From contig CALFCI010000027.1 of assembly GCA_937951135.1 (NCBI GenBank), forward strand, positions 1 to 45,727: a stretch of 45,727 nucleotides of DNA. The letters run 5' to 3'. Below are positions 35,676-45,240 of the stretch, piece after piece; within the stretch, counting starts at the first letter, position 1, and each line of letters opens with the position of its first letter. The translations under genes were made by a program, and so were the position numbers. Source of the stretch: an uncultured Aquimarina sp. (GTDB taxonomy: Bacteria; Bacteroidota; Bacteroidia; Flavobacteriales; Flavobacteriaceae). The notes beneath the pieces are model-generated. The model was not told the origin of the DNA. It worked only from the letters and a program-made list of their open reading frames with translations, and searched no databases.

Positions 35676-35857
35676 CTAAGTACATGACAAAAAATCATAA
35701 TCACTCTATTTTTAATAGAACAAACCTAAAGGAGGATTCGGGAGTGTCTCTTGTCCCGACACATCGGGGGTTAAAACAGTACGAAAGATGATATGCTAGA
35801 AAAAAGTTCCTTAATTACTATTTTTTAGATATTTGCTAATTTTTGTCATGTACTAAA
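35676..35857. mobile_element. MITE-like element, copy C
   Basis: The left end CTAAGTACATGACAAAAAAT and the right end on the minus strand, TTTAGTACATGACAAAAATT, give the best-preserved terminal repeats of the family. About 182 bp, no ORF. The interior differs from copies A and B and contains TCCCGACACATCGGGGG, a small stem. Confidence 0.65.
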
Positions 35858-35906
35858 ATCATTAATTCATAATTAACATTCGCTAGGTCATCTGCGTTTA
35901 TACTTA

Positions 35907-35914
35907 TACCTTTG
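35907..35914 (+). promoter_or_regulatory. -7 element of the NADH dehydrogenase gene
   Basis: TACCTTTG is a complete TAnnTTTG match, 21 bases before the ATG at 35936. The element overlaps an in-frame TTG at 35912, which argues that this TTG is not the translation start. Confidence 0.55.
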
Positions 35915-35935
35915 CAATTCAAGCTAAAAATTATT

Positions 35936-37234
35936 ATGAATATTCCATTCTCTAATATCCCAAGACTAGTTATTATAGGCGGTGGTTTTGCTGGAGTAGC
36001 ACTTGCCCGAAAAATGGTTAAAGAAGATGTCCAATTAGTAGTACTAGATCGTCATAACTATCATACTTTTCAACCCCTACTATATCAAGTATCTACATCA
36101 TCATTAGAACCTGATTCAATAGCCTATCCACTTCGTAAAATTGTAAAAAAAGGAAAGAATACTTTTTTTAGAATGGCTGAGGTCTCGGCTATCGACACCA
36201 AGGAACAGAAAGTACACACTAGTATCGGGTCGGTCTCTTATGATTACCTTGTAATTGCTACTGGAGCGCGTACCAATTTTTTTGGAAACACTTCCATAGA
36301 ACGCAATGCTATGCGCATGAAAAACCTTCCACAAGCATTGAACTTACGAAGCTTAATACTGGAGAATTTGGAACAAGCTGTAATCACCACAGATCCTAAA
36401 AAAAGAAAAGCTTTACTCAATTTTGTTTTGGCAGGTGCCGGACCTACTGGTGTAGAATTAGCAGGAGGTATTGCCGAATTAAAATTAAATGTATTACCAA
36501 GAGACTATCCTGACATGGATTTTAGTGAAATGAAAATCCATTTAATCGAAGGCGCAGCCCGGATTCTCCCACCAATGAGCACTAAAGCCTCTGAAAAGGC
36601 TACTATTTTTTTACAAAAACTAGGAGTACACATACACCTTAATACTCAAGTTACTAATTATAAGAAAAATATTGTAAGTACCAATACCCCATTAACACTA
36701 GAGGCGGAAACATTCATATGGTCTGCGGGAGTTACCGGTGCCCCTGTTGATGGAATTAAAGCAGAAGCTTTGCTTCCTAGAGCTAATCGATATAAAGTAA
36801 ATCAATACAATCAAATTGAGGGCTATACCAACATATTTGCCTTAGGGGATATCGCTATGATGGAGACCAAAGCCTTTCCTAAAGGACATCCCATGGTAGC
36901 ACAACCTGCGATACAACAAGGAAGCCAACTAGCTAAAAACTTAGTGCTATTACTGCATGATAAACCCATGAAGCCTTTTGTATATCTAGACAAAGGCTCA
37001 ATGGCTACCATAGGCCGAAATAAGGCTGTTGTAGACATCGGAAAGCTTCGATTTGGAGGATTTTTCGCTTGGTTTATATGGATGTTTATTCATGTATGGT
37101 TTCTTATTGGATTTAGGAACCGTTTTGTTACCGTATTTAACTGGTCATATAACTATATCAATTATGACAAAGCAGCTAGATTAATTATACGCCCCTTTAA
37201 AAACAAAAAAGAAAACGAAATTGAACGGGTATGA
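35936..37234 (+). CDS. ndh: Type II NADH:quinone oxidoreductase (NDH-2)
   Basis: The 432-residue protein contains two Rossmann folds: FAD site LVIIGGGFAGVALARKM (GGGFAG at 15-20) and NAD(P)H site LAGAGPTGVELAGGIAEL. It also has YDYLVIATGARTNFFGN, FIWSAGVTGAPVDGI and NIFALGDIAMM, and a hydrophobic C-terminal region FGGFFAWFIWMFIHVWFLIG for membrane attachment, as in NDH-2. It oxidises NADH and reduces menaquinone at the inner membrane without pumping protons. Start chosen at ATG 35936 because the promoter -7 lies over the earlier TTG. It appears monocistronic. Confidence 0.92.
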   Translation: MNIPFSNIPRLVIIGGGFAGVALARKMVKEDVQLVVLDRHNYHTFQPLLYQVSTSSLEPDSIAYPLRKIVKKGKNTFFRMAEVSAIDTKEQKVHTSIGSVSYDYLVIATGARTNFFGNTSIERNAMRMKNLPQALNLRSLILENLEQAVITTDPKKRKALLNFVLAGAGPTGVELAGGIAELKLNVLPRDYPDMDFSEMKIHLIEGAARILPPMSTKASEKATIFLQKLGVHIHLNTQVTNYKKNIVSTNTPLTLEAETFIWSAGVTGAPVDGIKAEALLPRANRYKVNQYNQIEGYTNIFALGDIAMMETKAFPKGHPMVAQPAIQQGSQLAKNLVLLLHDKPMKPFVYLDKGSMATIGRNKAVVDIGKLRFGGFFAWFIWMFIHVWFLIGFRNRFVTVFNWSYNYINYDKAARLIIRPFKNKKENEIERV

Positions 37235-37799
37235 CTTATCTTTTGATAAAACTAAAAAACGCTATATCTAAATACATGCTAAGTTCAAGTTATAATCACC
37301 TAGTATCATCTTAACCTGAACTTAACTATTTCTGAATCTAATGGCGTAAAAACGAGATAAAAATTCTACTATTTTTCTATTTTTTAAAGTTTCGAAAAAA
37401 GTATTTCTAAAATTTATGCGTCCAATAAAGTAGTCCTCATATCACATTGTGTTCTTCAAAAAATCGTGCTACTGCTTGCCTACAAAAACGATCTTGGTAA
37501 GGATTAAGAACTCTTAAAACTACACTTCGATATTTCAAAACAACGACGTATCGCAATATATACAGATATTAGTTCCATAAATCTTATTTTCGGTGTTAAA
37601 AAAATAAAATATGAAATCTTTTACCTACAAAACATAGCTCTAATCAAGAAATTGAAACAGTTAAGACCTAAATAAGATACGTGTTTACTATAATTTTTTC
37701 TTATTTTTGCTTTTTTTTCAAATAAAACACAATTTTATAGCAACACTACCGTTTCCTAATCACCTTAACCCCCTAAGTAAATAATAAACCTAATATTCA
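37235..37799. other. Intergenic region with a possible coding remnant
   Basis: Most of this region is AT-rich leader DNA. On the minus strand a 43-codon stretch ends with TGA at 37437-37439 and reads coding-like near its end (VLNPYQDRFCRQAVARFFEE), but it is bounded by a stop and has no convincing start; it may be the tail of a lost gene. A -7-like TATTTTTG at 37702-37709 may drive the following lipoprotein gene. Confidence 0.35.
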
Positions 37800-39662
37800 A
37801 TGAAAATAACAACCTACCTACACATATTCACCCTTATCTTTATGCTTTCTTGTGACACTGAAGATGTAGATGGATTATTAGCACAGACCCAAGCAATAGA
37901 AGATACTGATCAACAGGAAAACGATAATAGTAAAGAAAAACTATCCGAAATTCCTTGTGAATTTGATCTTAGCGAAGTAATGGCTGACAACTCTACTGTC
38001 ATTATTGATTGTATTCTAAACCTAAATGATCAAACTATTACTGTCCCTCCTAATGTGCAACTAGAATATGATGGTGGTCAGATCATTAATGGAACACTTT
38101 CTTTTAGTAGTGGAGCATCTATAGACAGTCGTTTATTAAATAAAACGGTAACTATAGAAGGGACACCTAGTCTAAAAGATAATACTTTCGTATTTGTAGC
38201 AGATCGTTGGGGTGTTGTGGAAGGAATAACTACAGATGAGAACGCTCAGAAAAACAAAGAAGCTTTACAAGCAGCTATTGATTTCACAAAAAGTGTTAAC
38301 GGTAACGTATTCAAAATAGATAAGCTTAGCGCTTACTTTAAGGTAGGTGGAATCAATGTTACTTCAAAAAGACAGTCTGAAATCAGTATCCACTTACCTT
38401 CTAATTTTACCTTAGAAATGACGGATAATACTTTTATTAGAATGCAACCGACTCATTTCCCTTATGCCAACTTAATGAGCACTTATGATGTAGACAATGT
38501 AACAATTAGAGGTGGAAATCTTGTGGGAGATCGATATAAACATGATTATTCGGATATTTTAGATATTAATGGTATTTCCAGAAAATCTCATGAATGGCCT
38601 ACGTTATTAATTACAAAAGGATCTAGAAATGTTCGTTTTGAAAACGTTCATATGTCACAATCTACAGGGGATGGTTTTGTTGCAGGATCGGCTGGGCTTA
38701 GAACGACACCTGACACTCCTTTGAATAAAAAAGTGTTATTGATAGGATGTACGATTACAGATTGTAGACGAAATGGAATTAGTATTACCGATGGTGAAGA
38801 TATTACTATTGAAAATAACATTATCGAACATACAGGAGAAGGAGAAGCTATAAAAGATAGCAATGGTAATAGAATATATGATGCTGCAGGAGTAGCGCCT
38901 AGATTTGGTTTAGATATAGAACCCTATGTAAGTTATGGAAATTTCGCCAAAAGTTCAGAAATACGTTATGAATGGGTAGAAAATGTAAAAGTTATAAATA
39001 ATCATTTCACGAATAATAAGGCAGGAAGTATAATCGTTTATAAAGCCGATAATGTACTGGTTGACAATAATTTTTCCGATGCGGTAATTGCACTAAATGA
39101 TGCTGCTAACTCAACTATTAGTAACAATACTCTAGAAGCTAGACCTGATTTTAAATCTATAGGTTTATCCTCTGGTGACGAGAGACGTTATGTAGATTTT
39201 GAAGGTGGCGCTATGCAACAATATGCTGTTAATAACACTATTGTGGGTAATACTGTTAGAGGATTTAGTATCGCTATTGTTGTAAATGGTACTGGAGGAG
39301 AAGTGTATAATAATAAAGTATATGATTATTCTTATATGGGATTAAAAGTTGATAGAGTAGAAGACACAAATATCCATGATAATCAGTATACTAGTAGTTT
39401 ATCCAATTCTCAAGGGATATTATTAACTCGTTATGCTAATAATGTGAATATCTACAATGAAACATTTACTGTTAAATCCGGTTTTATTGATAGCGATGGG
39501 TGTAATATCTACAATAGCAGTTTTAAAGATACTAGAATACGTGATAATATTTCTAACTTTAAAGTTAGAATCTATAATAACGTTGTGAATACTAGAAAAA
39601 ACGGAAGAACAACAAATTCTTCTGGAATAATCTTGGAAAGAAATACTATCACTCTAGAATAG
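37800..39662 (+). CDS. Right-handed parallel beta-helix lipoprotein, paralogue 1
   Basis: The 620-residue protein has a lipoprotein signal with lipobox MLSC (Cys18), followed by an acidic linker. Residues ~60-130 hold IDCILNLNDQTITVPPNVQL and DGGQIINGTLSFSSGASID. After WGVVEGITTDENAQKNKEAL the protein continues with many N-rich beta-helix coils (NVTIRGGNLVG, NVRFENVHMSQSTG, ITIENNIIEHTGE, VEDTNIHDNQYTSS), the pattern of pectate-lyase-like or tailspike-like folds. Such proteins bind or cleave polysaccharides; no catalytic residues can be named. It is probably anchored in the outer membrane. A near-identical copy lies 4.1 kb downstream across an IS1182-type element. Confidence 0.85.
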   Translation: MKITTYLHIFTLIFMLSCDTEDVDGLLAQTQAIEDTDQQENDNSKEKLSEIPCEFDLSEVMADNSTVIIDCILNLNDQTITVPPNVQLEYDGGQIINGTLSFSSGASIDSRLLNKTVTIEGTPSLKDNTFVFVADRWGVVEGITTDENAQKNKEALQAAIDFTKSVNGNVFKIDKLSAYFKVGGINVTSKRQSEISIHLPSNFTLEMTDNTFIRMQPTHFPYANLMSTYDVDNVTIRGGNLVGDRYKHDYSDILDINGISRKSHEWPTLLITKGSRNVRFENVHMSQSTGDGFVAGSAGLRTTPDTPLNKKVLLIGCTITDCRRNGISITDGEDITIENNIIEHTGEGEAIKDSNGNRIYDAAGVAPRFGLDIEPYVSYGNFAKSSEIRYEWVENVKVINNHFTNNKAGSIIVYKADNVLVDNNFSDAVIALNDAANSTISNNTLEARPDFKSIGLSSGDERRYVDFEGGAMQQYAVNNTIVGNTVRGFSIAIVVNGTGGEVYNNKVYDYSYMGLKVDRVEDTNIHDNQYTSSLSNSQGILLTRYANNVNIYNETFTVKSGFIDSDGCNIYNSSFKDTRIRDNISNFKVRIYNNVVNTRKNGRTTNSSGIILERNTITLE

Positions 39663-40084
39663 TAATAGTTTATTCATTAACTATCATAAAAATTACGTTA
39701 CAGAAATATGATAGTATCAGTAATTGTATTCTATATGATGTATGAATAGCATCTACATGTAAACACGTAATGCTCTGCAAAAAGGAAAGCCCTCATACTA
39801 GAATTAAACTAAATGAATTTGGTCGCCATCAGCTATCCGCATTTAGAAAAGTGGTAAACCTGTATTTTATTGAATATATACTCTTGAGGTATCGTATTTA
39901 TATCAACCTAAGTTAAATAGATGAAGACTTAGGTTGGTATTTCTTCATAGAGTTAGTTTGGTTTTCTGAAAGCCTTTCGTATTGTATTTGAAATGTCGAC
40001 TGGCAATAAAAGTATATCGAGTATTCAAAATAAGTAAACATTTCAATATTTGTCAAGATACCGCTCGTTATCTTATACCGTTTA
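39663..40084. other. Intergenic region downstream of beta-helix paralogue 1
   Basis: No gene recognised. A 9-bp stem CAACCTAAG/CTTAGGTTG (39904-39936) followed by a T-rich run is the only terminator-like structure, about 240 bases after the stop. Confidence 0.45.
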
Positions 40085-40234
40085 GGATATAAAATGCCCT
40101 AAAAATAGACAGTTGTTTTTGAAAAAAACTATTGCATATCCATAGTCTATCTGAAGATCCAAGTGGAATACGGAATATTTTTTCAATGAAGATATAGGAG
40201 AAATGAACCTATATTTTTAGTGCATTTTATATCC
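40085..40234. mobile_element. 150-bp inverted-repeat element beside the IS
   Basis: The 23-base arms 40085-40107 and 40212-40234 are inverted repeats with one mismatch (GGATATAAAATGC, then C or A, then CTAAAAATA). The interior has no ORF. It ends 27 bases before the IS1182-family element. MITE-like; no relation seen to the GTACATGAC family. Confidence 0.55.
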
Positions 40235-40260
40235 GAAATGGGATTATGCAAAAAGTTTGA

Positions 40261-41776
40261 AAAGCAAGAGGTCGTCTAAAAAGTAATTTTTAGACGATTT
40301 TCTTTTTCATGAATTTTTGATTATTTTGATTATTTTAAAATTTAGGTTTAGACTTCTGGTGTTAAAAAAGAAAAAACAATCCTATATTGCTAAACTGTAC
40401 TTTTTAAGGTTATGTGCCATTGCAATAAGCCCTATTTCTACATTTACTTTATTGATACCTCTTAACATAAAGCGTTTAAAGTTCATATTTTGTTTGATAT
40501 TTCCAAATACAGCTTCCACATCCCAGCACCGTTGTTTTCTTTTAGCAATACCCTGTTCACTAGTGAGTACTGTTTTAGCTTTAGACTTTAATCGTATGAG
40601 ATTGTAATTACGTTCTATAATTCGATTGGTTTTAGCTTTATAGCACAAACTTCTTAAAGGGCATCCCTCACAGTTTTGGGCTTGATATCGATGCAACTCT
40701 TGCTCAAAACCATTTTTAGTTTTCCTTTTGTAACTACCAATATTAGTCATTGCTTGTCCCATGGGACAGTAGTAAGTATCTGTGTCTCTATTATAATAGA
40801 ATTGGTCTGGATGAAAGGGGTTTGTTTTGCCTTTCTTTTTATCCTGCTATTCTTTGTGGAAGTAATTATATTTTACATAAGCAGTAATCTCTTTGTCCTC
40901 TAAATCCGTATAGTTTTCTTCACTACCATAGCCGGCATCTGCAGTAAGTGTTTCAGGTTTTTCATTGTAGCTTTCTATATGAGTATTGATGTGGTCTTTT
41001 AAGGTTGTGGTATCTGCTGTGGTTTGTGCAAGAGTATAGTTGGTAAGGTATTGATTATTAGTAGAGGCTTGAAGATTATAGACTGGCTTAAGTTGTCCGT
41101 TTTGCATGTGGTCATCCTTCATGCGCATAAAGGTGGCATCATTATCCGTTTTACTGTAACTGTTTCTACATAAGACCAGAGCTCTTTAAGTTGTTTTTTA
41201 ATACGCTCTTTACTGGTCTTAATACTCTTGCCCCATACAAAAGTGTACCGATTGGCGTTGGCTTCTATCTTTGTGCCATCTATAAAAACATCTTTTAAAC
41301 TAATAACACCCTGTTCTACCAAAAGTAATACCACCTGATGAAAAATCTTCTTCAAGTGACCTTGCAATCGTTTACCTCTAAAATCGTTTATGGTATTATG
41401 GTCGGGTTTGCTTTGTCCACTTAGCCACATAAAATGAATGTTCTCATACAAAGCCTGTTCTATCTTTCGGGAAGAATATAGATTACGTAAATACGCATAA
41501 ATAATAACTTTAAGAAGCATCCGTGGATGATAACTCGATGTCCCTCCACCTTTGTAGCTTTTTTCTAAAGCACTAATCTCTACATGATCTATAATGGTAT
41601 TTACAATACGAACCGGATGATTAATAGGAACTAAATCATCATAACTTGGTGGTAAAAGACTTAACTGATCTTGGTTATAGCTCTTAAAAACTACTTTTCT
41701 GCTCATTCTTAAAGTTAAACAATAACTCGAAAATTTGCAAAAAAAAAGACTGCCTTTTCAGACAGCTTCTTGCTTT
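40261..41776 (-). mobile_element. IS1182-family insertion sequence, degraded
   Basis: The left end GCAAGAGGTCGTCTAAAAAG (from 40264) and, on the minus strand, the right end GCAAGAAGCTGTCTGAAAAG (ending 41773) are 20-base imperfect inverted repeats, about 1.5 kb apart. AAA/TTT immediately outside extends the match. Just inside the left end a second inverted copy (TTTTTAGACGA) makes a hairpin. No clear target-site duplication is visible. It separates the two beta-helix genes. Confidence 0.75.
40382..41706 (-). pseudogene. IS1182-family transposase broken by a frameshift and an amber stop
   Basis: Three pieces join into one DDE transposase. Piece 1 (41706-41119) starts MSRKVVFKSYNQDQLSLLPP and carries the first Asp in DVFIDGTKIEANANRYTFVW. 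The frame shifts near 41150, where the alternative frame continues SKTDNDATFMRMKDDHM. Piece 2 (to 40847) has the second Asp in LTADAGYGSEENY and ends at TAG (40847-40849). Piece 3 is in the same frame after that stop (QDKKKGKTNPFHPDQFYYN, then CPMGQAMTNIG), with a Cys-rich CEGCPLRSLC and the Glu in CWDVEAVFGNIKQ. All catalytic residues remain, so inactivation looks recent. Confidence 0.85.
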
Positions 41777-41933
41777 ATATCTAAACAAAAGTGTTCTCCG
41801 TAGTTAAAAAACACTAAAATCGTAAATGAGAATTAATTTCCTTTATTTATCATATCATATACAATTTTATAAAAGGCATCTCGTTCTTCCTAATAACTTA
41901 AAACATCACACACAAACTAACATCCAATTACCT

Positions 41934-43769
41934 ATGAAACTTAATATTTATTTTTCACTTTTTATGCTCATTTTTATAACTTCATGTACTTCTGATGAAG
42001 TAGAGCAATTTGAAATCACCGATAAAAATAGTACTCATCTAAATTTAAAGCAATTTTCTAATCGTACATGCCGTCAATTTGATCTTTCTCTAATAAAAAA
42101 AAGCAGATTCCTGTTGAACTGTATTATGGACTTAAAAGGAGAAACGGTTAATGTCCCATCGCATTTGCGATTAATCTATGATGGTGGTCAAATCATAAAT
42201 GGAACATTAGTATTTAGTCCTGGCGCAACTATTGATAGTCATTTATTGAGCCCTTCTCTTACCTTAGAAGGAAGCCCCACTTTAAATAATGGAGTTTTTG
42301 AGCTTGTCCCTTTTAGATGGGGAATAATTGAAGGCATAACTACAGATGTAAATGCTCAAAAAAACAAAGAAATACTTCAAAAGATCATAGACATGATCAA
42401 GAAAACTAATGGTCATACGTTGAAAATAGATAAGTTAGATGCTTATTTTAAGGTTGGAGGTATTAATCTTTCTCCCAAACAGTATTCAGAAAATAGTATC
42501 CACTTACCTTCTGATTTCACCTTAGAAATGACTAATAATACTTTTATTAGAATGCAACCGACTCATTTTCCTTATGCCAACTTAATGAGCACTTATGATG
42601 TAGACAATGTAACAATTAGAGGTGGAAATCTTGTGGGAGATCGATATAAACATGACTATTCGGATATTTTAGATATTAATGGGATTTCCAGAAAATCTCA
42701 TGAATGGCCTACTTTATTAATCACAAAAGGGTCTAGAAATGTTCGTTTTGAAAATGTTCATATGTCACAATCTACAGGAGATGGTTTTGTTGCAGGATCG
42801 GCTGGGTTTAGAATAAAACAAAACACTCCTTTGAATAAAAAAGTGTTATTGATAGGATGTACGATTACAGATTGTAGACGAAATGGGATTAGCATTACCG
42901 ATGGTGAAGATATTACTATTGAAAATAATATCATTGAACATACAGGAGAAGGAGAAGCTATAAGAGATAGTAGTGGTAAAAGAATTTATGATGCCGCAGG
43001 AGTAGCTCCTAGATTTGGTTTAGATATAGAACCCTATGTAAGTTATGGAAATTTCGCTAAAAGTTCAGAAATACGTTATGAATGGGTAGAAAATGTAAAA
43101 GTTATAAATAATCGTTTTACTAATAATAAGGCAGGAAGTATAATCGTTTATAAAGCCGATAATGTACTGGTCGACAATAATTTTTCCGATGCGGTAATTG
43201 CACTAAATGATACTTCTAACTCAACTATTAGTAACAATACTTTAGAAGCTAGACCCGATTTCAAATCTATAGGTTTATCCTCTGGAGATGAAAGACGTTA
43301 TGTAAATTTTAAAGGTGGTGCCATGCAACAATATGCGGTTAATAATACTATTGTGGGCAATACTGTTAGAGGGTTTAGTATTGCTATTATTGTAAATGGT
43401 AGTGGAGGAGAAGTATATCACAATAGAGTATATAATTATTCTTATATGGGATTAAAAGTTGATAGAGTAGAAGACACAAATATCCATGATAATCAGTATA
43501 CTAGTAGTTCATCCAATTCTCAAGGGATATTATTAACTCGTTATGCCAATAATGTGAATATATACAATGAAACATTTACTATTAAATCTGGTTTTATTGA
43601 TAGCCATAGGTGTAATATCTACAATAGCAGTTTTAAAGATACTAGAATACGTGATAATATTTCTAGCTTTAAAGTTAGAATCTATAATAATGTTGTTAAT
43701 GCTAGAAAACTGGGAAGACTAACAAACTCTTCTGGAATAGAATTATCAAATAATGATATGACATTTTAA
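41934..43769 (+). CDS. Right-handed parallel beta-helix lipoprotein, paralogue 2
   Basis: From the ATG at 41934 the protein has 611 residues, a lipoprotein signal (MKLNIYFSLFMLIFITSC, Cys18) and the same layout as paralogue 1: DGGQIINGTLVFSPGATIDS, EGITTDVNAQKNKEILQ, then beta-helix coils. A 36-residue longer frame from 41826 is rejected because it places the signal peptide internally. From about residue 180 onward the two proteins are almost identical, with mostly synonymous DNA differences, while the N-terminal parts differ strongly. Only 160 bases separate it from the IS end. It ends in a strong terminator. Binding or cleavage of a surface or environmental polysaccharide is the general expectation; substrate unknown. 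Confidence 0.86.
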   Translation: MKLNIYFSLFMLIFITSCTSDEVEQFEITDKNSTHLNLKQFSNRTCRQFDLSLIKKSRFLLNCIMDLKGETVNVPSHLRLIYDGGQIINGTLVFSPGATIDSHLLSPSLTLEGSPTLNNGVFELVPFRWGIIEGITTDVNAQKNKEILQKIIDMIKKTNGHTLKIDKLDAYFKVGGINLSPKQYSENSIHLPSDFTLEMTNNTFIRMQPTHFPYANLMSTYDVDNVTIRGGNLVGDRYKHDYSDILDINGISRKSHEWPTLLITKGSRNVRFENVHMSQSTGDGFVAGSAGFRIKQNTPLNKKVLLIGCTITDCRRNGISITDGEDITIENNIIEHTGEGEAIRDSSGKRIYDAAGVAPRFGLDIEPYVSYGNFAKSSEIRYEWVENVKVINNRFTNNKAGSIIVYKADNVLVDNNFSDAVIALNDTSNSTISNNTLEARPDFKSIGLSSGDERRYVNFKGGAMQQYAVNNTIVGNTVRGFSIAIIVNGSGGEVYHNRVYNYSYMGLKVDRVEDTNIHDNQYTSSSSNSQGILLTRYANNVNIYNETFTIKSGFIDSHRCNIYNSSFKDTRIRDNISSFKVRIYNNVVNARKLGRLTNSSGIELSNNDMTF

Positions 43770-43864
43770 GATATTAATTTATTATTATAATAGTATAAAA
43801 TCCTTACCAGAAAGTAGATATTCATTTATAAGCTCATGTGATTTTAAATGAATTAGTATCAATA

Positions 43865-43912
43865 AAAACCCCGATCTGAACAAATAATCTTCAGACTAAA
43901 AATCGGGGTTTT
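43865..43912 (+). terminator. Rho-independent terminator after beta-helix paralogue 2
   Basis: AAAACCCCGAT (43865-43875) pairs with ATCGGGGTTTT (43902-43912), with an inner CTGAA/TTCAG pairing and a T-rich tail. Confidence 0.8.
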
Positions 43913-44223
43913 CTTATTTCAAGATATATAAAAATACAAAAAGGAACGAATTATTAGTATTCGTTTTTAAGGGTATTCATAAAATAGAGATATCTCGTTA
44001 TTTCAAGAAATATTAGAACAGTGAATAAGATCCTAAGTAGTTACACTAATGAATTTTCAAATGAGTCTTAACCCGCCTGCCTCGACGATTCAGGCAGACC
44101 TGAACATCGGGCAGATATCCTTCTTATATGAGTACTTAAATTCAAGTATAGCAGTAACACTATGGTTTCGTTTTAGTACGAAATATAAGTATGATAGAAA
44201 TGAATTATAAAACTCATTTGGTA
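43913..44223. other. Intergenic region with a GC-rich hairpin island
   Basis: CTGCCT (44077-44082) and AGGCAG (44092-44097) form a stem, and CATCGGGCAG follows at about 44105, in otherwise AT-rich DNA. No gene is recognised. It lies between convergent genes. Confidence 0.45.
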
Positions 44224-45240
44224 TTATACGCCTACTATATACTTACTTTTAGGAAAAAAGGTAATCACTTTTACAACGATTAAACAAACAATAACTGATA
44301 TAAAAGCTATAAAAGGGGTCTCTATAAGAGGGTGAGGCATTCTATAGTTTTCTAAAAGATTCTTCAGTACATCTCTAATCACAATAATATGAACTAAATA
44401 TATACCATAAGAGTATTTGGCTATGGTATTAAAAATAGAGGTAATTACTTTAGGAAGTTCAAAATTTTGAAAAAAGCAAAAAAATGCTGCCACATACAGA
44501 GCACTCGTTAAAGATAAATTATCGGTAAGTGCTACTAAACCCTCTCTATTTTTTGCATAACCATAAATCACAGGTAATGTGCCTAAAAAAACAAGTAATG
44601 CTATCCATAGTGAAGATTTAATTTTACTTGAATGTTGTATTGGATATTTTCTTAAATAAACGCCTAAAAAAAGATAGCCAATAAACCCTCCTAAGTAAGA
44701 CAATATAAAATAGTAATCTCCCGTTACCTTATAAATAGGATCTCCAGAAATAATATTTACGTATGGTAATAGTAAAGTCAAAAACCAAATACCGATTAAG
44801 AATAATAATTCTTTTTGAGTAGCTTTTTCTAACCATGGCGAAATCAAAGGTATCATTAAGTATAATCCAGAAATCACATACACAAACCAATATACTCCAG
44901 TAACAGGAACTATTGGAAATAAAAGTAATTTTTTGATTAAAACATCACTATCTAGACCTGCTTCAAAAAAAGCAATTATTGAAACTACAATAGACCAAAA
45001 TAAAAAAGGTGGAATAAGTTTTGTAAATCTTTTTTTATAAAACGAAAACATATCCTGTTTTGTAGGTGCTAACAAAGAAGAAGAAATAGTAACAAATAGT
45101 TCGGAACTTGGAGATGACATTAAAGAAAATAATACCATGTACATACCGAAAGAAGTATCTGTTGCTGGCATTGCAGAATGTGATAAAATAACTAATATAC
45201 ATGCTATTGCTCTCAAGTTATTTATATATTGTAATTGCAT
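44224..45240 (-). CDS. Acyltransferase family 3 membrane protein (OafA/WecH-like)
   Basis: The 338-residue protein has about ten membrane helices. The first holds the family hallmark NLRAIACILVILSH with the conserved Arg and His; SFYKKRFTKLIPPFLFW is the positively charged second motif, and AKYSYGIYLVHIIVIRDVL is the typical C-terminal helix. Family 3 acyltransferases move acetyl or other acyl groups onto sugars of O-antigen, capsule or exopolysaccharide at the inner membrane. It stands alone on the minus strand; a -7-like TACTTTTA (plus 45293-45300) lies about 50 bases upstream. Its position near polysaccharide-type beta-helix proteins may be meaningful, but no glycosyltransferase is in view. 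Confidence 0.88.
   Translation of the reverse strand: MQLQYINNLRAIACILVILSHSAMPATDTSFGMYMVLFSLMSSPSSELFVTISSSLLAPTKQDMFSFYKKRFTKLIPPFLFWSIVVSIIAFFEAGLDSDVLIKKLLLFPIVPVTGVYWFVYVISGLYLMIPLISPWLEKATQKELLFLIGIWFLTLLLPYVNIISGDPIYKVTGDYYFILSYLGGFIGYLFLGVYLRKYPIQHSSKIKSSLWIALLVFLGTLPVIYGYAKNREGLVALTDNLSLTSALYVAAFFCFFQNFELPKVITSIFNTIAKYSYGIYLVHIIVIRDVLKNLLENYRMPHPLIETPFIAFISVIVCLIVVKVITFFPKSKYIVGV

Noticed and set aside
41119..41160. Programmed frameshift in the IS1182 transposase
   Set aside because: I see no slippery heptamer with downstream structure at the junction, and an amber stop further on also breaks the frame, so decay is the simpler explanation.
41826..41933. N-terminal extension of beta-helix paralogue 2
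   Set aside because: It would bury the lipoprotein signal, which starts cleanly at 41934.
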